Source: an uncultured Chlorobiaceae bacterium (lineage in GTDB: Bacteria; Bacteroidota; Chlorobiia; Chlorobiales; Chlorobiaceae). Taken from it: a stretch of DNA of 64,000 nt. The notes beneath the pieces are model-generated. The model had not been told where the DNA came from. It was given only the letters and a program-made list of their open reading frames with translations, and did not search any database. The position numbers were made by a program, and so were the translations under genes. The stretch lies in contig CAJEXL010000002.1 of assembly GCA_903994365.1 (NCBI GenBank), positions 1 through 64,000 on the forward strand. Reading direction: 5' to 3'. How positions within the stretch are numbered: position 1 is the first letter of the stretch; every line of letters starts with the position of its first letter. Below, one piece after another: positions 42,790 through 50,928 of this stretch.

Positions 42790-44091
42790 ATGAGTTCAGA
42801 AAACTATCGCTTTGAAACGCTTGCCCTTCACGCAGGCCAGCCGGTTGATGCCACGCTCTCTCGTGGAGTGGCGGTCTATCGCACCACATCCTATCTCTTC
42901 AAGAGCACTGAACATGCGGCAAACCTCTTTGCTCTGAAAGAGCTTGGCAATATTTATACACGGCTCATGAACCCGACAACCGACACCCTCGAACAGCGGG
43001 TCACGCAGCTCGAAGGTGGAGCCGCTTCGGTTGCTGTGGCATCGGGCACCGCAGCCATTTTCAATACCATTATCACCATCGCCGAGGCTGGCGACAATAT
43101 CGTCTCCGCAAACAACCTCTACGGCGGCACCTACACCCAGTTCGATGCCATTCTACCAAAGCTTGGCATCAACGTCACCTTTGTTGACCCGAAAGATCCT
43201 GCTAATTTTGAAAAGGCCATCACCGAAAAAACCAGAGCGCTCTATATTGAAACCATCGGCAATCCCGTGCTCGACTACACCGACGTCAAAGCCATTGCCG
43301 AAATAGCGCACCGCAATGGTCTGCCGTTGATTGTTGATGCAACCTTTACCACACCCTACCTGCTCAAAACCATTGAGCTCGGTGCAGATATCGTGATCAA
43401 CTCGCTGACGAAATGGCTTGGTGGCCACGGAGCCGGGATTGGCGGCATCATTACCGATGCCGGACGTTTCAACTGGAGCGGTGGACGCCATCCGCTCTTC
43501 ACCGAACCTGACCAGAACTATCACGGCCTGCGCTGGGCTATTGACCTGCCCGAACCTCTGGCACCAATAGCCTTTGCCTTGCGCTTCCGTACCGTGCCAC
43601 TCAGGAACCTCGGTGCCTGCATTTCGCCGGACAATTCGTGGATACTGCTGCAAGGCATTGAAACCCTGCCAGTCCGGATGGCTCGCCATTCAGAAAATGC
43701 GCTCAAGGTGGCCGAACATCTTGCACAACATCCCGGAGTGGCTTGGGTTCGTTACCCCGGTCTGAAAAGCGACCCATCCTACGCCAAAGCTTCACGAGAT
43801 TTGAAGAACGGCTTTGCTGGCATGGTGGTCTTTGGAGTCAAGGGCGGTTACGATGCGGCTGTGGAGATCATCGACAATATCAAGCTCTTCTCGCACCTTG
43901 CAAATGTCGGTGATGCCAAGAGCCTGATTCTCCATCCGGCAAGCACATCACACAGCCAAATGACTGAAGAACAGCGGATACAAAGCGGCCTTTCAGAGGA
44001 TCTGATCCGCCTCTCCATCGGGCTTGAACATCCCGACGACCTTATTGAGGCTCTGGATGAGGCGCTTCAGAGAGTTGCAACAAAAGCGTAA
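42790..44091 (+). CDS. metY: MetY, O-acetylhomoserine (thiol)-lyase
   Basis: 433 aa PLP enzyme of the Cys/Met metabolism family. It uses sulfide and O-acetylhomoserine to make homocysteine, so it assimilates sulfide directly. MetY-type features: FETLALHAGQ at the N-terminus, YTRLMNPTTDTLEQRV, SGTAAIFNTIITIAEAGDN, the PLP lysine in VINSLTKWLGGHGAGIGG (~207), a MetY-specific insertion around residues 230-270 with GRFNWSGGRHPLF, and LILHPASTSHSQMTEEQ near the end. A GGAAAAG Shine-Dalgarno precedes the ATG. Confidence 0.92.
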   Translation: MSSENYRFETLALHAGQPVDATLSRGVAVYRTTSYLFKSTEHAANLFALKELGNIYTRLMNPTTDTLEQRVTQLEGGAASVAVASGTAAIFNTIITIAEAGDNIVSANNLYGGTYTQFDAILPKLGINVTFVDPKDPANFEKAITEKTRALYIETIGNPVLDYTDVKAIAEIAHRNGLPLIVDATFTTPYLLKTIELGADIVINSLTKWLGGHGAGIGGIITDAGRFNWSGGRHPLFTEPDQNYHGLRWAIDLPEPLAPIAFALRFRTVPLRNLGACISPDNSWILLQGIETLPVRMARHSENALKVAEHLAQHPGVAWVRYPGLKSDPSYAKASRDLKNGFAGMVVFGVKGGYDAAVEIIDNIKLFSHLANVGDAKSLILHPASTSHSQMTEEQRIQSGLSEDLIRLSIGLEHPDDLIEALDEALQRVATKA

Positions 44092-44093
44092 CC

Positions 44094-44297
44094 ATGCACA
44101 ACAACTACAAAAATATCTCTGTCGTACTCGCTGATACACAGTTTTTAACCAACGAAGCCCTGAAATCAATCCTGTCGCCACTGTTCAAAACGTTCTCTAT
44201 AGTCTGGACAACGGCAGGATTGGAGGAGCTTTTGCAAAACCATAAACTTGGAGCCTCAATGAGTCCTGTACTTCTCCTGTGCGCCACAAAGGCGTGA
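44094..44297 (+). pseudogene. Truncated response-regulator receiver-like fragment
   Basis: 67 codons starting two bases after metY ends. The N-terminus NYKNISVVLADTQFLTNEAL resembles the first strand and acidic pocket of a REC domain (VVLADxQxL), followed by a helix LKSILSPLF and a strand SIVWTTAGLEELL. The phospho-acceptor strand is partly visible (SPVLLLCATKA) but has no Asp, and the rest of the receiver and any output domain are absent. Probably a relic; possibly just a chance open frame. Confidence 0.4.
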
Positions 44298-44376
44298 TTA
44301 CTTGAAAAACATCAAAGACAATATCTGCTCTCACGTTTTTATGGCAGAAGAGGTACCTTTTATACAGTATTCATTA

Positions 44377-44405
44377 TTGACACGATTATTTACAATATTT
44401 AAAAC
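44377..44405 (+). promoter_or_regulatory. Predicted sigma70-type promoter of cysK
   Basis: TTGACA (44377-44382), 17-base spacer, TAAAAC (44400-44405), 30 bases before the cysK ATG. The -35 is perfect; the -10 matches 4 of 6. Confidence 0.45.
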
Positions 44406-44435
44406 TGTTTTAAACGTAAATACAACTCCACATTC

Positions 44436-45389
44436 ATGGAACGCATCGCCAAAAAACTGACCGATCTTATCGGCAATACTCCTCTGCTTGAGCTTGAAAA
44501 TTTCAATCGTGAGCACAATACCGTGGCAACAATTATTGGAAAACTTGAATACTTTAACCCCGGTGGAAGTGTCAAGGATCGTATTGGATATGCCATGATC
44601 GAAGATGCTGAAAAAAAAGGCCTCCTCAATAAAGGGAGCGTTATCATCGAACCAACAAGCGGTAACACCGGTATTGCCCTGGCATATATTGCCGCAGCCA
44701 AGGGGTACCGCCTGATACTCACCATGCCTGAAACCATGAGCATCGAACGCCGTAACCTGCTCAAGGCGCTTGGCGCTGAGCTGGTGTTGACACCCGGTAC
44801 GGAGGGTATGAGGGGAGCCATCAAAAAAGCCGACGAGCTCCATGCTCCCCAGGCAAACTCATTTCTGCCGCAACAATTTAAAAACCCTGCAAATCCTGAG
44901 ATTCACCGCACAACGACCGCCGAGGAGATCTGGCGCGACAGCGATGGCAAGGTAGATATTTTTGTAAGCGGTGTCGGTACCGGCGGCACCATAACCGGCA
45001 TTGGTGAGGTACTGAAAAAACGAAATCCAAACGTCAAAATTGTAGCCGTCGAACCATTCGATTCGCAGGTGATCGCAGGTGGTAAATCTGGACCACACAA
45101 AATACAGGGAATCGGCGCAGGCTTTGTTCCGGAGATTCTCAATACCACTCTTCTTGATGAAATTATTCCGGTCAGCAACGACGATGCTTTCGCAACCAGC
45201 CGCAAACTGGCCAGAACCGAAGGGCTTATCGTCGGCATCTCCTCAGGCGCCGCGACATGGGCTGCGCTTCAGCTTGCTCTGCGTGAGGAAAACAGGGGAA
45301 AACGCATCATTGTTATCCTTCCAGATACTGGAGAGCGTTATCTTTCGACACCGCTCTTCCAGTTCGGGAATGATTCGACCACTCTCTGA
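44436..45389 (+). CDS. cysK: CysK, cysteine synthase (O-acetylserine sulfhydrylase)
   Basis: 317 aa. PLP enzyme making cysteine from O-acetylserine and sulfide. N-terminal [13 protein letters not shown]-like [17 protein letters not shown] lysine in [11 protein letters not shown] (K47), substrate-binding [13 protein letters not shown] (~72), phosphate-binding [16 protein letters not shown] (~175) and [14 protein letters not shown] (~220), with [12 protein letters not shown] and [15 protein letters not shown] at the C-terminus. Length and blocks are complete. Followed by cysE 45 bp downstream, giving both steps from serine to cysteine. Confidence 0.96.
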   Translation: MERIAKKLTDLIGNTPLLELENFNREHNTVATIIGKLEYFNPGGSVKDRIGYAMIEDAEKKGLLNKGSVIIEPTSGNTGIALAYIAAAKGYRLILTMPETMSIERRNLLKALGAELVLTPGTEGMRGAIKKADELHAPQANSFLPQQFKNPANPEIHRTTTAEEIWRDSDGKVDIFVSGVGTGGTITGIGEVLKKRNPNVKIVAVEPFDSQVIAGGKSGPHKIQGIGAGFVPEILNTTLLDEIIPVSNDDAFATSRKLARTEGLIVGISSGAATWAALQLALREENRGKRIIVILPDTGERYLSTPLFQFGNDSTTL

Positions 45390-45434
45390 GTCGGTTTACA
45401 GAAACATTTAAACAATACAGGGAGATTTATCGGC

Positions 45435-46349
45435 ATGAACACAAAAAGCGGCAGTTTGATTGAAGAGGCTATCAGGCTTTTATCCTGCCCGACATGTACC
45501 ACGGAATGCAACTGCTCAGGGCATCAAGAACAACTACTGCCTTCGATTGAAAAAGTAAGAGAGATTGTTGAACTGCTCAGATCAATCATCTTCCCGGGTT
45601 ATTATGGAGGGCCTGTCCTGAACCAGCGCTCACTGCACCACTTTCTTGGTGTGCGTATAGAGAAGCTCTATGGATTGCTCACTGAACAGATTCACAGCGT
45701 ACAACATTTCGATACCGATAATAATGGTGAAATAAACGCGACTGATAAAGCTGCGGAAATCGCCGGAGAGTTCATCAAAATCCTGCCGGAGATCCGGCGC
45801 AAACTCTGCAGCGACGTCAACGCGATTTATGATGGTGACCCGGCAGCAAAAAATCATGGTGAAATCATTTTCTGTTACCCTTCTGTCAGGGCTATGATCA
45901 ATTACCGCGCAGCGCACACCCTGCTGTCGCTGGGCGTGCCGCTCATTCCGAGAATCATTACGGAAATGGCTCACTCGGAGACAGGCATCGATATTCATCC
46001 CGGCGCGCATATCGGCGACTATTTCTGTATTGACCATGGCACCGGCGTCGTCATCGGTGAAACCTGCATTATCGGCAACCACGTGCGACTCTACCAGGGA
46101 GTCACGCTGGGTGCCAAGAAATTTGAACTTGATGATGAGGGTAATCCGGTCAAAAATGTTCCGCGCCATCCAATTATTGAGGATAACGTCGTCATTTACT
46201 CAAACGCCAATATTCTCGGAAGAATAACCATCGGGAAAAACTCCATCATTGGAGGAAACGTCTGGCAAATAAAAAGCGTGCCGCCAAATTCAAAAATTTT
46301 ACAGCAGAACGCCGTTGAAAGCAGTTTTATCGATGGGTCAGGGATATGA
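45435..46349 (+). CDS. cysE: CysE, serine O-acetyltransferase
   Basis: 304 aa. N-terminal helical domain with an early Cys cluster (LLSCPTCTTECNCSG, residues ~17-31) that could bind a metal or sense redox state and is not part of the usual CysE core. The C-terminal left-handed beta-helix has the hexapeptide repeats and active-site signature: HSETGIDIHPGAHIG, YFCIDHGTGVVIGETCIIG, LYQGVTLGAKKF, and PRHPIIEDNVVIYSNANILG. It supplies O-acetylserine to CysK. Its stop overlaps the next ATG by four bases. Confidence 0.93.
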   Translation: MNTKSGSLIEEAIRLLSCPTCTTECNCSGHQEQLLPSIEKVREIVELLRSIIFPGYYGGPVLNQRSLHHFLGVRIEKLYGLLTEQIHSVQHFDTDNNGEINATDKAAEIAGEFIKILPEIRRKLCSDVNAIYDGDPAAKNHGEIIFCYPSVRAMINYRAAHTLLSLGVPLIPRIITEMAHSETGIDIHPGAHIGDYFCIDHGTGVVIGETCIIGNHVRLYQGVTLGAKKFELDDEGNPVKNVPRHPIIEDNVVIYSNANILGRITIGKNSIIGGNVWQIKSVPPNSKILQQNAVESSFIDGSGI

Positions 46350-47503
46350 AACAACACTCCATGCACTTTGAAACCCTTGCCATACACGACGGACAAACGC
46401 CTGACCCGCACACCGGCTCGGTGACGGTTCCCGTTTATCAGACCTCGACCTTTGGACGGGAAAGCCTCGACCATCGCACCGAGTTTTTCTATTCGCGAAT
46501 CGGCAACCCGACTCGAAAAGCGCTCGAGTCAGCTCTTGCACTGCTTGAAAACGGGAAGTATGGCCTCACCTTTGCCTCGGGAGCGGCTGCAACCATGGCC
46601 GCGCTACAGGTGGTGAAACCTGGAGACCATATTGTGGCGGGCAACGATATTTACGGCGGCAGCTACCGAATTTTTGAGCAGCTTCTGAAACCATGGGGTG
46701 TCACCACAAGCTATGCAGAAAGCGAAGCCACCGGGAGTTATGCAGCCTGCATCACTCCAGCGACGAAGCTGATCTGGATTGAAACGCCAAGCAATCCGCT
46801 GCTCCAGCTCTCCGACATCCTGTCGCTTGCCAAACTTGCCAAAGAGCGAGGCATTCTGCTCGCGGTGGACAACACCTTTGCCAGCCCCTACTTCCAGCGT
46901 CCACTCGACCTTGGGGCCGACATTGTGGTCCACAGCACCACCAAATATCTCGGTGGCCACAGTGATGTGATCGGAGGTGCCGTGGTGACCTCAGACACGG
47001 CAATACACACCACCATTAAAAACTATCAAGGGGCAGCGGGAGCAGTGCCCGGCCCCTGGGATTGCTGGCTCATTCTCCGTGGATTGAAAACGCTGAAAAT
47101 CCGCATGAAGGAGCACGAAGCAAGCGCAATGCATCTTGCAACAATCCTCGAACAACACCCGGCAGTGGAACGGGTCTTTTATCCCGGACTCGCCTCGCAT
47201 CCACAGCATGAACTGGCAAAAGAGCAGATGAGTGGTTTCGGCGGGATGGTGACGTTCGCACTGAAAAATGGCCTTCCTGCCGTCGAGCAGTTGTTTGCAA
47301 AGATCAGGCTTTTTGTGCTTGCCGACAGCCTCGGAGGTGTTGAGTCGCTCATCTCGTCACCTGCGAAAATGACGCTCTGGGCGCTCTCTCAAGAGGAGCG
47401 TGACCGGCGCAAATGCACTGACAATCTCGTACGACTCTCGATCGGACTTGAAAATGGTGAAGATCTTGAGGCAGATCTGCTCAACGCCCTGGGAACCCCG
47501 TAA
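46346..47503 (+). CDS. Cystathionine gamma-synthase/lyase-type PLP enzyme
   Basis: 385 aa, Cys/Met metabolism PLP family, MetB/MccB/CTH branch. Features: FETLAIHDGQTPDPHTGSV, SRIGNPTRKALESAL, FASGAAATMAAL, PLP lysine in HSTTKYLGGHSDVIGGAVV (~199), GFGGMVTFALKNG and SLGGVESLISSPAKMT (lyase/synthase C-terminal block). Sequence alone does not separate synthase from lyase. It overlaps cysE by four bases. The last codons (GTP-stop) are read from the palindromic repeat at 47499, so the C-terminus may have been set by repeat insertion. Confidence 0.88.
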   Translation: MKQHSMHFETLAIHDGQTPDPHTGSVTVPVYQTSTFGRESLDHRTEFFYSRIGNPTRKALESALALLENGKYGLTFASGAAATMAALQVVKPGDHIVAGNDIYGGSYRIFEQLLKPWGVTTSYAESEATGSYAACITPATKLIWIETPSNPLLQLSDILSLAKLAKERGILLAVDNTFASPYFQRPLDLGADIVVHSTTKYLGGHSDVIGGAVVTSDTAIHTTIKNYQGAAGAVPGPWDCWLILRGLKTLKIRMKEHEASAMHLATILEQHPAVERVFYPGLASHPQHELAKEQMSGFGGMVTFALKNGLPAVEQLFAKIRLFVLADSLGGVESLISSPAKMTLWALSQEERDRRKCTDNLVRLSIGLENGEDLEADLLNALGTP

Positions 47504-47580
47504 GGGCACGACATGTCGTGCCCCTATATGCGCGACACTTCGTGCCCCTATATGCACGGCATCGCTTACCACCACGTCGT
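47499..47580. repeat. Palindromic GGGCACG repeat cluster, copy 2
   Basis: 47504-47523 is a perfect 20-bp palindrome GGGCACGACATGTCGTGCCC. It is followed by CTATATG and a partial unit GCGACACTTCGTGCCCCTATATG, then a third decayed unit. The upstream gene's stop codon (47501-47503) lies in the shared CCGTAA flank. Compare the copy at 9681-9700. The rest of the gap up to thiS shows nothing else. Confidence 0.7.
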
Positions 47581-47669
47581 ACGCGACATGGCTGGATATG
47601 GTTAATAGGGTTTGTGGGGATGTATCACGGCTTGCACCTGCGGAATACAACAAAAGAAATAATGAAAAA

Positions 47670-47882
47670 ATGGCACAAATAATTACTATTGAACTGAACG
47701 GAGAACAGCAGCCACTTCCACCCGATTCGTCGGTCAGTGATCTTCTTTCGATCCTTGGCTCAGACGGAAAAAGCGTGGCAGTATTGGTTAATGATCGTAT
47801 CATCCGACCCGAAAACCGATTTTCCCATCCGATTCAGGAGGGTGACCGCGTTGAATTGCTTATCTTTGCTGGTGGTGGCTAA
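47670..47882 (+). CDS. thiS: ThiS, sulfur carrier for thiazole synthesis
   Basis: 70-aa beta-grasp protein ending in FAGGG, giving the exposed Gly-Gly needed for adenylation and thiocarboxylation. N-terminal ITIELNGEQQPLP and VAVLVNDRIIRPENR are typical. The ATG at 47670 is chosen because the ubiquitin-like fold begins right after it; the open frame extends upstream through repeat DNA but without conserved sequence. Next gene thiG starts 15 bp downstream. Confidence 0.93.
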   Translation: MAQIITIELNGEQQPLPPDSSVSDLLSILGSDGKSVAVLVNDRIIRPENRFSHPIQEGDRVELLIFAGGG

Positions 47883-47897
47883 CAGAATATTATAACT

Positions 47898-48674
47898 ATG
47901 GATGTATTACAGCTCGGTTCGTATACCTTCTCTTCACGCCTGATTCTTGGAACAGGAAAATTCAGCAACTCCAAAGTGATGCTCGACGCTGTTCGAGCTT
48001 CAGGAGCACAGCTCGTGACCGTGGCTCTGCGTCGCTTCAACAGGGAGCAGCTCGAAGATGACCTCTTTGGCCCACTTTCAGCCATGGAGGGAATCACCCT
48101 CATGCCCAATACATCGGGCGCATCAACCGCAGCAGAGGCTGTTCGCGCTGCCCATATCGCCCGCGAACTCTCGGGAAGCCCCTTCATCAAGGTTGAAATT
48201 CATCCGAATCCTCAACACCTGATGCCCGACCCCATAGAAACGTACGAGGCCTCACGGATTCTGGCAAAAGAGGGGTTTCTGGTAATGCCCTATATCGCCG
48301 CAGATCCGGTACTGGCCAAGCGACTCGAAGAGGTTGGCTGCGTATCCGTAATGCCGCTCGGCTCGGCCATTGGCAGCGGGCAGGGGCTCGCAACCTCGGA
48401 GATGCTCAGCATTATCATCCGTGAAAGCGGTATTCCGGTCATTGTTGATGCCGGACTGCGCTCCCCTTCCGAAGCGGCTCACGCCATGGAGATGGGATGC
48501 GAAGCGGTACTGGTCAACAGCGCCATTGCGGTTGCAGGAGATCCGCAAGAGATGGCAGAGGCTTTCGCCGAAGCTGTAGCGGCTGGAAGAAAAGCCTTCA
48601 GGGCGGGGCTCATGCAGAAAAGCGGTTCAGCCGTAGCTACAAGTCCACTCACCTCTTTTCTGGGAACATTGTGA
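47898..48674 (+). CDS. thiG: ThiG, thiazole synthase
   Basis: 258-aa TIM-barrel enzyme. It condenses DXP, dehydroglycine (from ThiH) and ThiS-thiocarboxylate into the thiazole phosphate. Motifs: [31 protein letters not shown] (as [10 protein letters not shown]), catalytic Lys in [16 protein letters not shown] (~98), [14 protein letters not shown] and [20 protein letters not shown], ending [11 protein letters not shown]-like. Its TGA overlaps the thiH ATG by one base. Confidence 0.95.
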   Translation: MDVLQLGSYTFSSRLILGTGKFSNSKVMLDAVRASGAQLVTVALRRFNREQLEDDLFGPLSAMEGITLMPNTSGASTAAEAVRAAHIARELSGSPFIKVEIHPNPQHLMPDPIETYEASRILAKEGFLVMPYIAADPVLAKRLEEVGCVSVMPLGSAIGSGQGLATSEMLSIIIRESGIPVIVDAGLRSPSEAAHAMEMGCEAVLVNSAIAVAGDPQEMAEAFAEAVAAGRKAFRAGLMQKSGSAVATSPLTSFLGTL

Positions 48675-49795
48675 TGAGAGCAGTACCGGAATGGCTTGCC
48701 GACGATCGTGGCACGGCAGCGCTTGGCGCAATGCTCTCCCCCACATCATCGCACTCCCTCGAAGCGCTTGCCGCTGAATCGCGGGCGATGACACTGCGCC
48801 GTTTCGGACGCACCATGACGCTCTATGCCCCGCTCTACCTCTCAAACTACTGCTCAAGCGGCTGCGCCTACTGCGGCTTCGCTTCCGACCGGAAGACACC
48901 TCGCCACCGCCTTGAAGCGGATGAGATACGTCGTGAACTGGCCGCCATGAAAAAACTTGGAATCAGCGACATTCTTCTGCTCACCGGTGAACGAACTGCC
49001 GCTGCCGATTTCGACTATCTTCAGCGAGGTGTCGCCATAGCGGCAGAGGAGATGCAACGAGTCTCGGTTGAGGCATTCCCGATGAGTGTCAGCGAGTACA
49101 AGGCGCTGGCCGACTGCGGCTGCACCGGCATCACCATCTACCAGGAGACCTACAACCAGGAACGATACGAAGCGCTGCACCGCTGGGGCCCCAAAAAAGA
49201 TTTTATTGACCGCCTTGAAACTCCCGCGCGCGCCCTTGATGGGGGAATAAAAACCGTAGGGCTCGGCGTCCTGCTCGGCCTCTCCGATCCGGTTGAAGAT
49301 GCACTGAATCTCTATCGCCACGTTCGACATCTCGGGCGCACCTGGTGGCGGGCGGGCATGTCGGTCTCCTTTCCCCGCATGAGGCCACAGACCGGGGGGT
49401 ACGAGCCCACCTTTCCGGTTGACAATCAACTTCTCGCCCGCTTCATCGTTGCCTTCCGCATAGCACTTCCCGATACTGAGCTGGTACTCTCGACAAGAGA
49501 GAGCGCAACCTTCCGTGATGGTATGGCGGGACTTGGAATTACCAGAATGAGCGTTGAGAGCAAGACAACTGTTGGAGGCTACTCTGAAAACAAGGAGGGA
49601 GACGAGTGCGAAGAAAAAGAGAGGGGGCAGTTTGAAATATCCGACGACCGCACAACCAAAGAGTTTTGTGCAGCCCTCCGTCGCCAGAATATTGAACCCA
49701 TCTTCAAGAACTGGGAACCCGCCTACAACGGGCCATCGGGAACGATAAACCCTGAACGTAAAGCCAAAGCCGACACCCTCCCCAATAAATCCTGA
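48674..49795 (+). CDS. thiH: ThiH, 2-iminoacetate synthase
   Basis: 373 aa from ATG 48674 (MRAVPEWL). Radical SAM tyrosine lyase that makes dehydroglycine for ThiG. Cluster motif LSNYCSSGCAYCGFAS (CX3CX2C, ~62-69), ILLLTGERTAAADF, YQETYNQERYEALH (ThiH signature), VGLGVLLGLSDP and SVSFPRMRPQTGGY. A short acidic insert (NKEGDECEEKERGQ) near residue 305 is unusual but in a surface loop. The anaerobic (ThiH) route fits an anaerobe. Longer in-frame starts inside thiG are not used. Confidence 0.93.
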   Translation: MRAVPEWLADDRGTAALGAMLSPTSSHSLEALAAESRAMTLRRFGRTMTLYAPLYLSNYCSSGCAYCGFASDRKTPRHRLEADEIRRELAAMKKLGISDILLLTGERTAAADFDYLQRGVAIAAEEMQRVSVEAFPMSVSEYKALADCGCTGITIYQETYNQERYEALHRWGPKKDFIDRLETPARALDGGIKTVGLGVLLGLSDPVEDALNLYRHVRHLGRTWWRAGMSVSFPRMRPQTGGYEPTFPVDNQLLARFIVAFRIALPDTELVLSTRESATFRDGMAGLGITRMSVESKTTVGGYSENKEGDECEEKERGQFEISDDRTTKEFCAALRRQNIEPIFKNWEPAYNGPSGTINPERKAKADTLPNKS

Positions 49796-49804
49796 AACAG
49801 AGCC

Positions 49805-50545
49805 ATGCCACTGAACGACAGACAGCGCCAACGGTACGCCCGTCACCTCTCCATGAAAGAGATCGGTGAAGAGGGGCAGGAAAAATTGCTCAAGGCAAAA
49901 GTGCTGATAATCGGCGCAGGAGGGCTTGGCTCACCAGCCGCCTTTTATCTGGCGGCAGCAGGAATCGGCACCATCGGCCTCATGGATGGCGACAACGTTG
50001 ATCTCAGCAACCTGCAGCGGCAGATTCTCCACACCACCAACTCGATCGGAGAAAAAAAGGTTACCTCCGCAGAGGAGCGACTTGTCGCCCTTGACCCGGA
50101 GATAAGGCTCAACCTCTACCCGTTTCGCCTCACCGCCGACAATGCAGCAGAGATTTTCGCACCCTACAACTTTATCATCGATGCCACCGACAACTTCGCC
50201 TCAAAATTCCTGATTGCCAGAGCTTGCCACAGTGCAACAAAACCATACTCCCATGCTGGAATCTCCGAGTTCCATGGCCAGACCATGACCGTTCATCCCG
50301 GAACAACCGCCTGCTACAACTGCCTCTTCCACGAAGAGGGAATCACCGACCAGGCCGTCCCAAAAGGGCCGCTCGGTGCACTCCCCGGCATCATCGGCTC
50401 CATCCAGGCCACCGAAGCCATAAAACATCTTCTCTCAATCGGCACCCCGCTCACCAATACGCTGCTGAGCTGCGACACCCTCACCATGAATATCCGCAAC
50501 ATAACCGTCACCCGCGACCAGCTCTGTCCACTCTGCGGAGGCTGA
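49805..50545 (+). CDS. thiF: ThiF, ThiS adenylyltransferase (MoeB/HesA family)
   Basis: 246-aa E1-like enzyme. N-terminal RYARHLSMKEIGEEGQEKLL, ATP-binding LIIGAGGLGSPAAFYLAAAGI, LSNLQRQILHTTNSIG (Arg finger region), IDATDNFASKFL, and a zinc site in ACYNCLF and CPLCGG. It adenylates the C-terminus of ThiS. The same fold also serves MoaD (MoeB); position after thiSGH favours ThiF, but it could act on both since no separate moeB is in the window. Confidence 0.9.
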   Translation: MPLNDRQRQRYARHLSMKEIGEEGQEKLLKAKVLIIGAGGLGSPAAFYLAAAGIGTIGLMDGDNVDLSNLQRQILHTTNSIGEKKVTSAEERLVALDPEIRLNLYPFRLTADNAAEIFAPYNFIIDATDNFASKFLIARACHSATKPYSHAGISEFHGQTMTVHPGTTACYNCLFHEEGITDQAVPKGPLGALPGIIGSIQATEAIKHLLSIGTPLTNTLLSCDTLTMNIRNITVTRDQLCPLCGG

Positions 50546-50928
50546 CAGAACTGCTCCTGCTGAGCCATCCAGCAACTGTAGAAACACAAGAGCAGTATAC
50601 CATACACGAAGCTTTCCGCAGCAAGCAGCAGTGGAGAGCTCAACCTTGAGAGATTAAAGGATACAAAAGCGGTAAATTGCACTGTGTCTACGACACTCTT
50701 GCGTTGGCCGATATCGGAAGTGTAACAAATAATAAAATCCTGTAAATTTTTTGTCCATGTGATTTTCGTGAAATTCTTCGCAATAACCGTTGATATTTAT
50801 TATACTTCAACTCAGTTAACATTTGTTAAGTCCGTAACAGCAAATATGTGGTTCATGGATAAATGCACAAGTAAACTTTATACTGAATATTTCCGCCACA
50901 ACTCTTTCGAAGAAAAGCACGTCACCCC
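50546..50928. other. Intergenic region upstream of sucA
   Basis: 383 bases with no gene recognised. It contains the perfect TTAACATTTGTTAA palindrome (50816-50829) about 100 bases before the sucA ATG, and is AT-rich between 50720 and 50830 where a promoter is likely. Confidence 0.5.
50816..50829. promoter_or_regulatory. TTAAC-N4-GTTAA palindrome upstream of sucA
   Basis: Perfect dyad TTAACATTTGTTAA, flanked AG...G as at 42020. It matches the Crp/Fnr-type PrfA box pattern TTAACANNTGTTAA. Lying 100 bp before sucA it is well placed for promoter control. Confidence 0.55.

Noticed and set aside
48497-48673. N-terminal extension of ThiH
   Set aside because: The frame is open through the end of thiG but the encoded residues are not ThiH-like; ATG 48674 with the one-base overlap is better.
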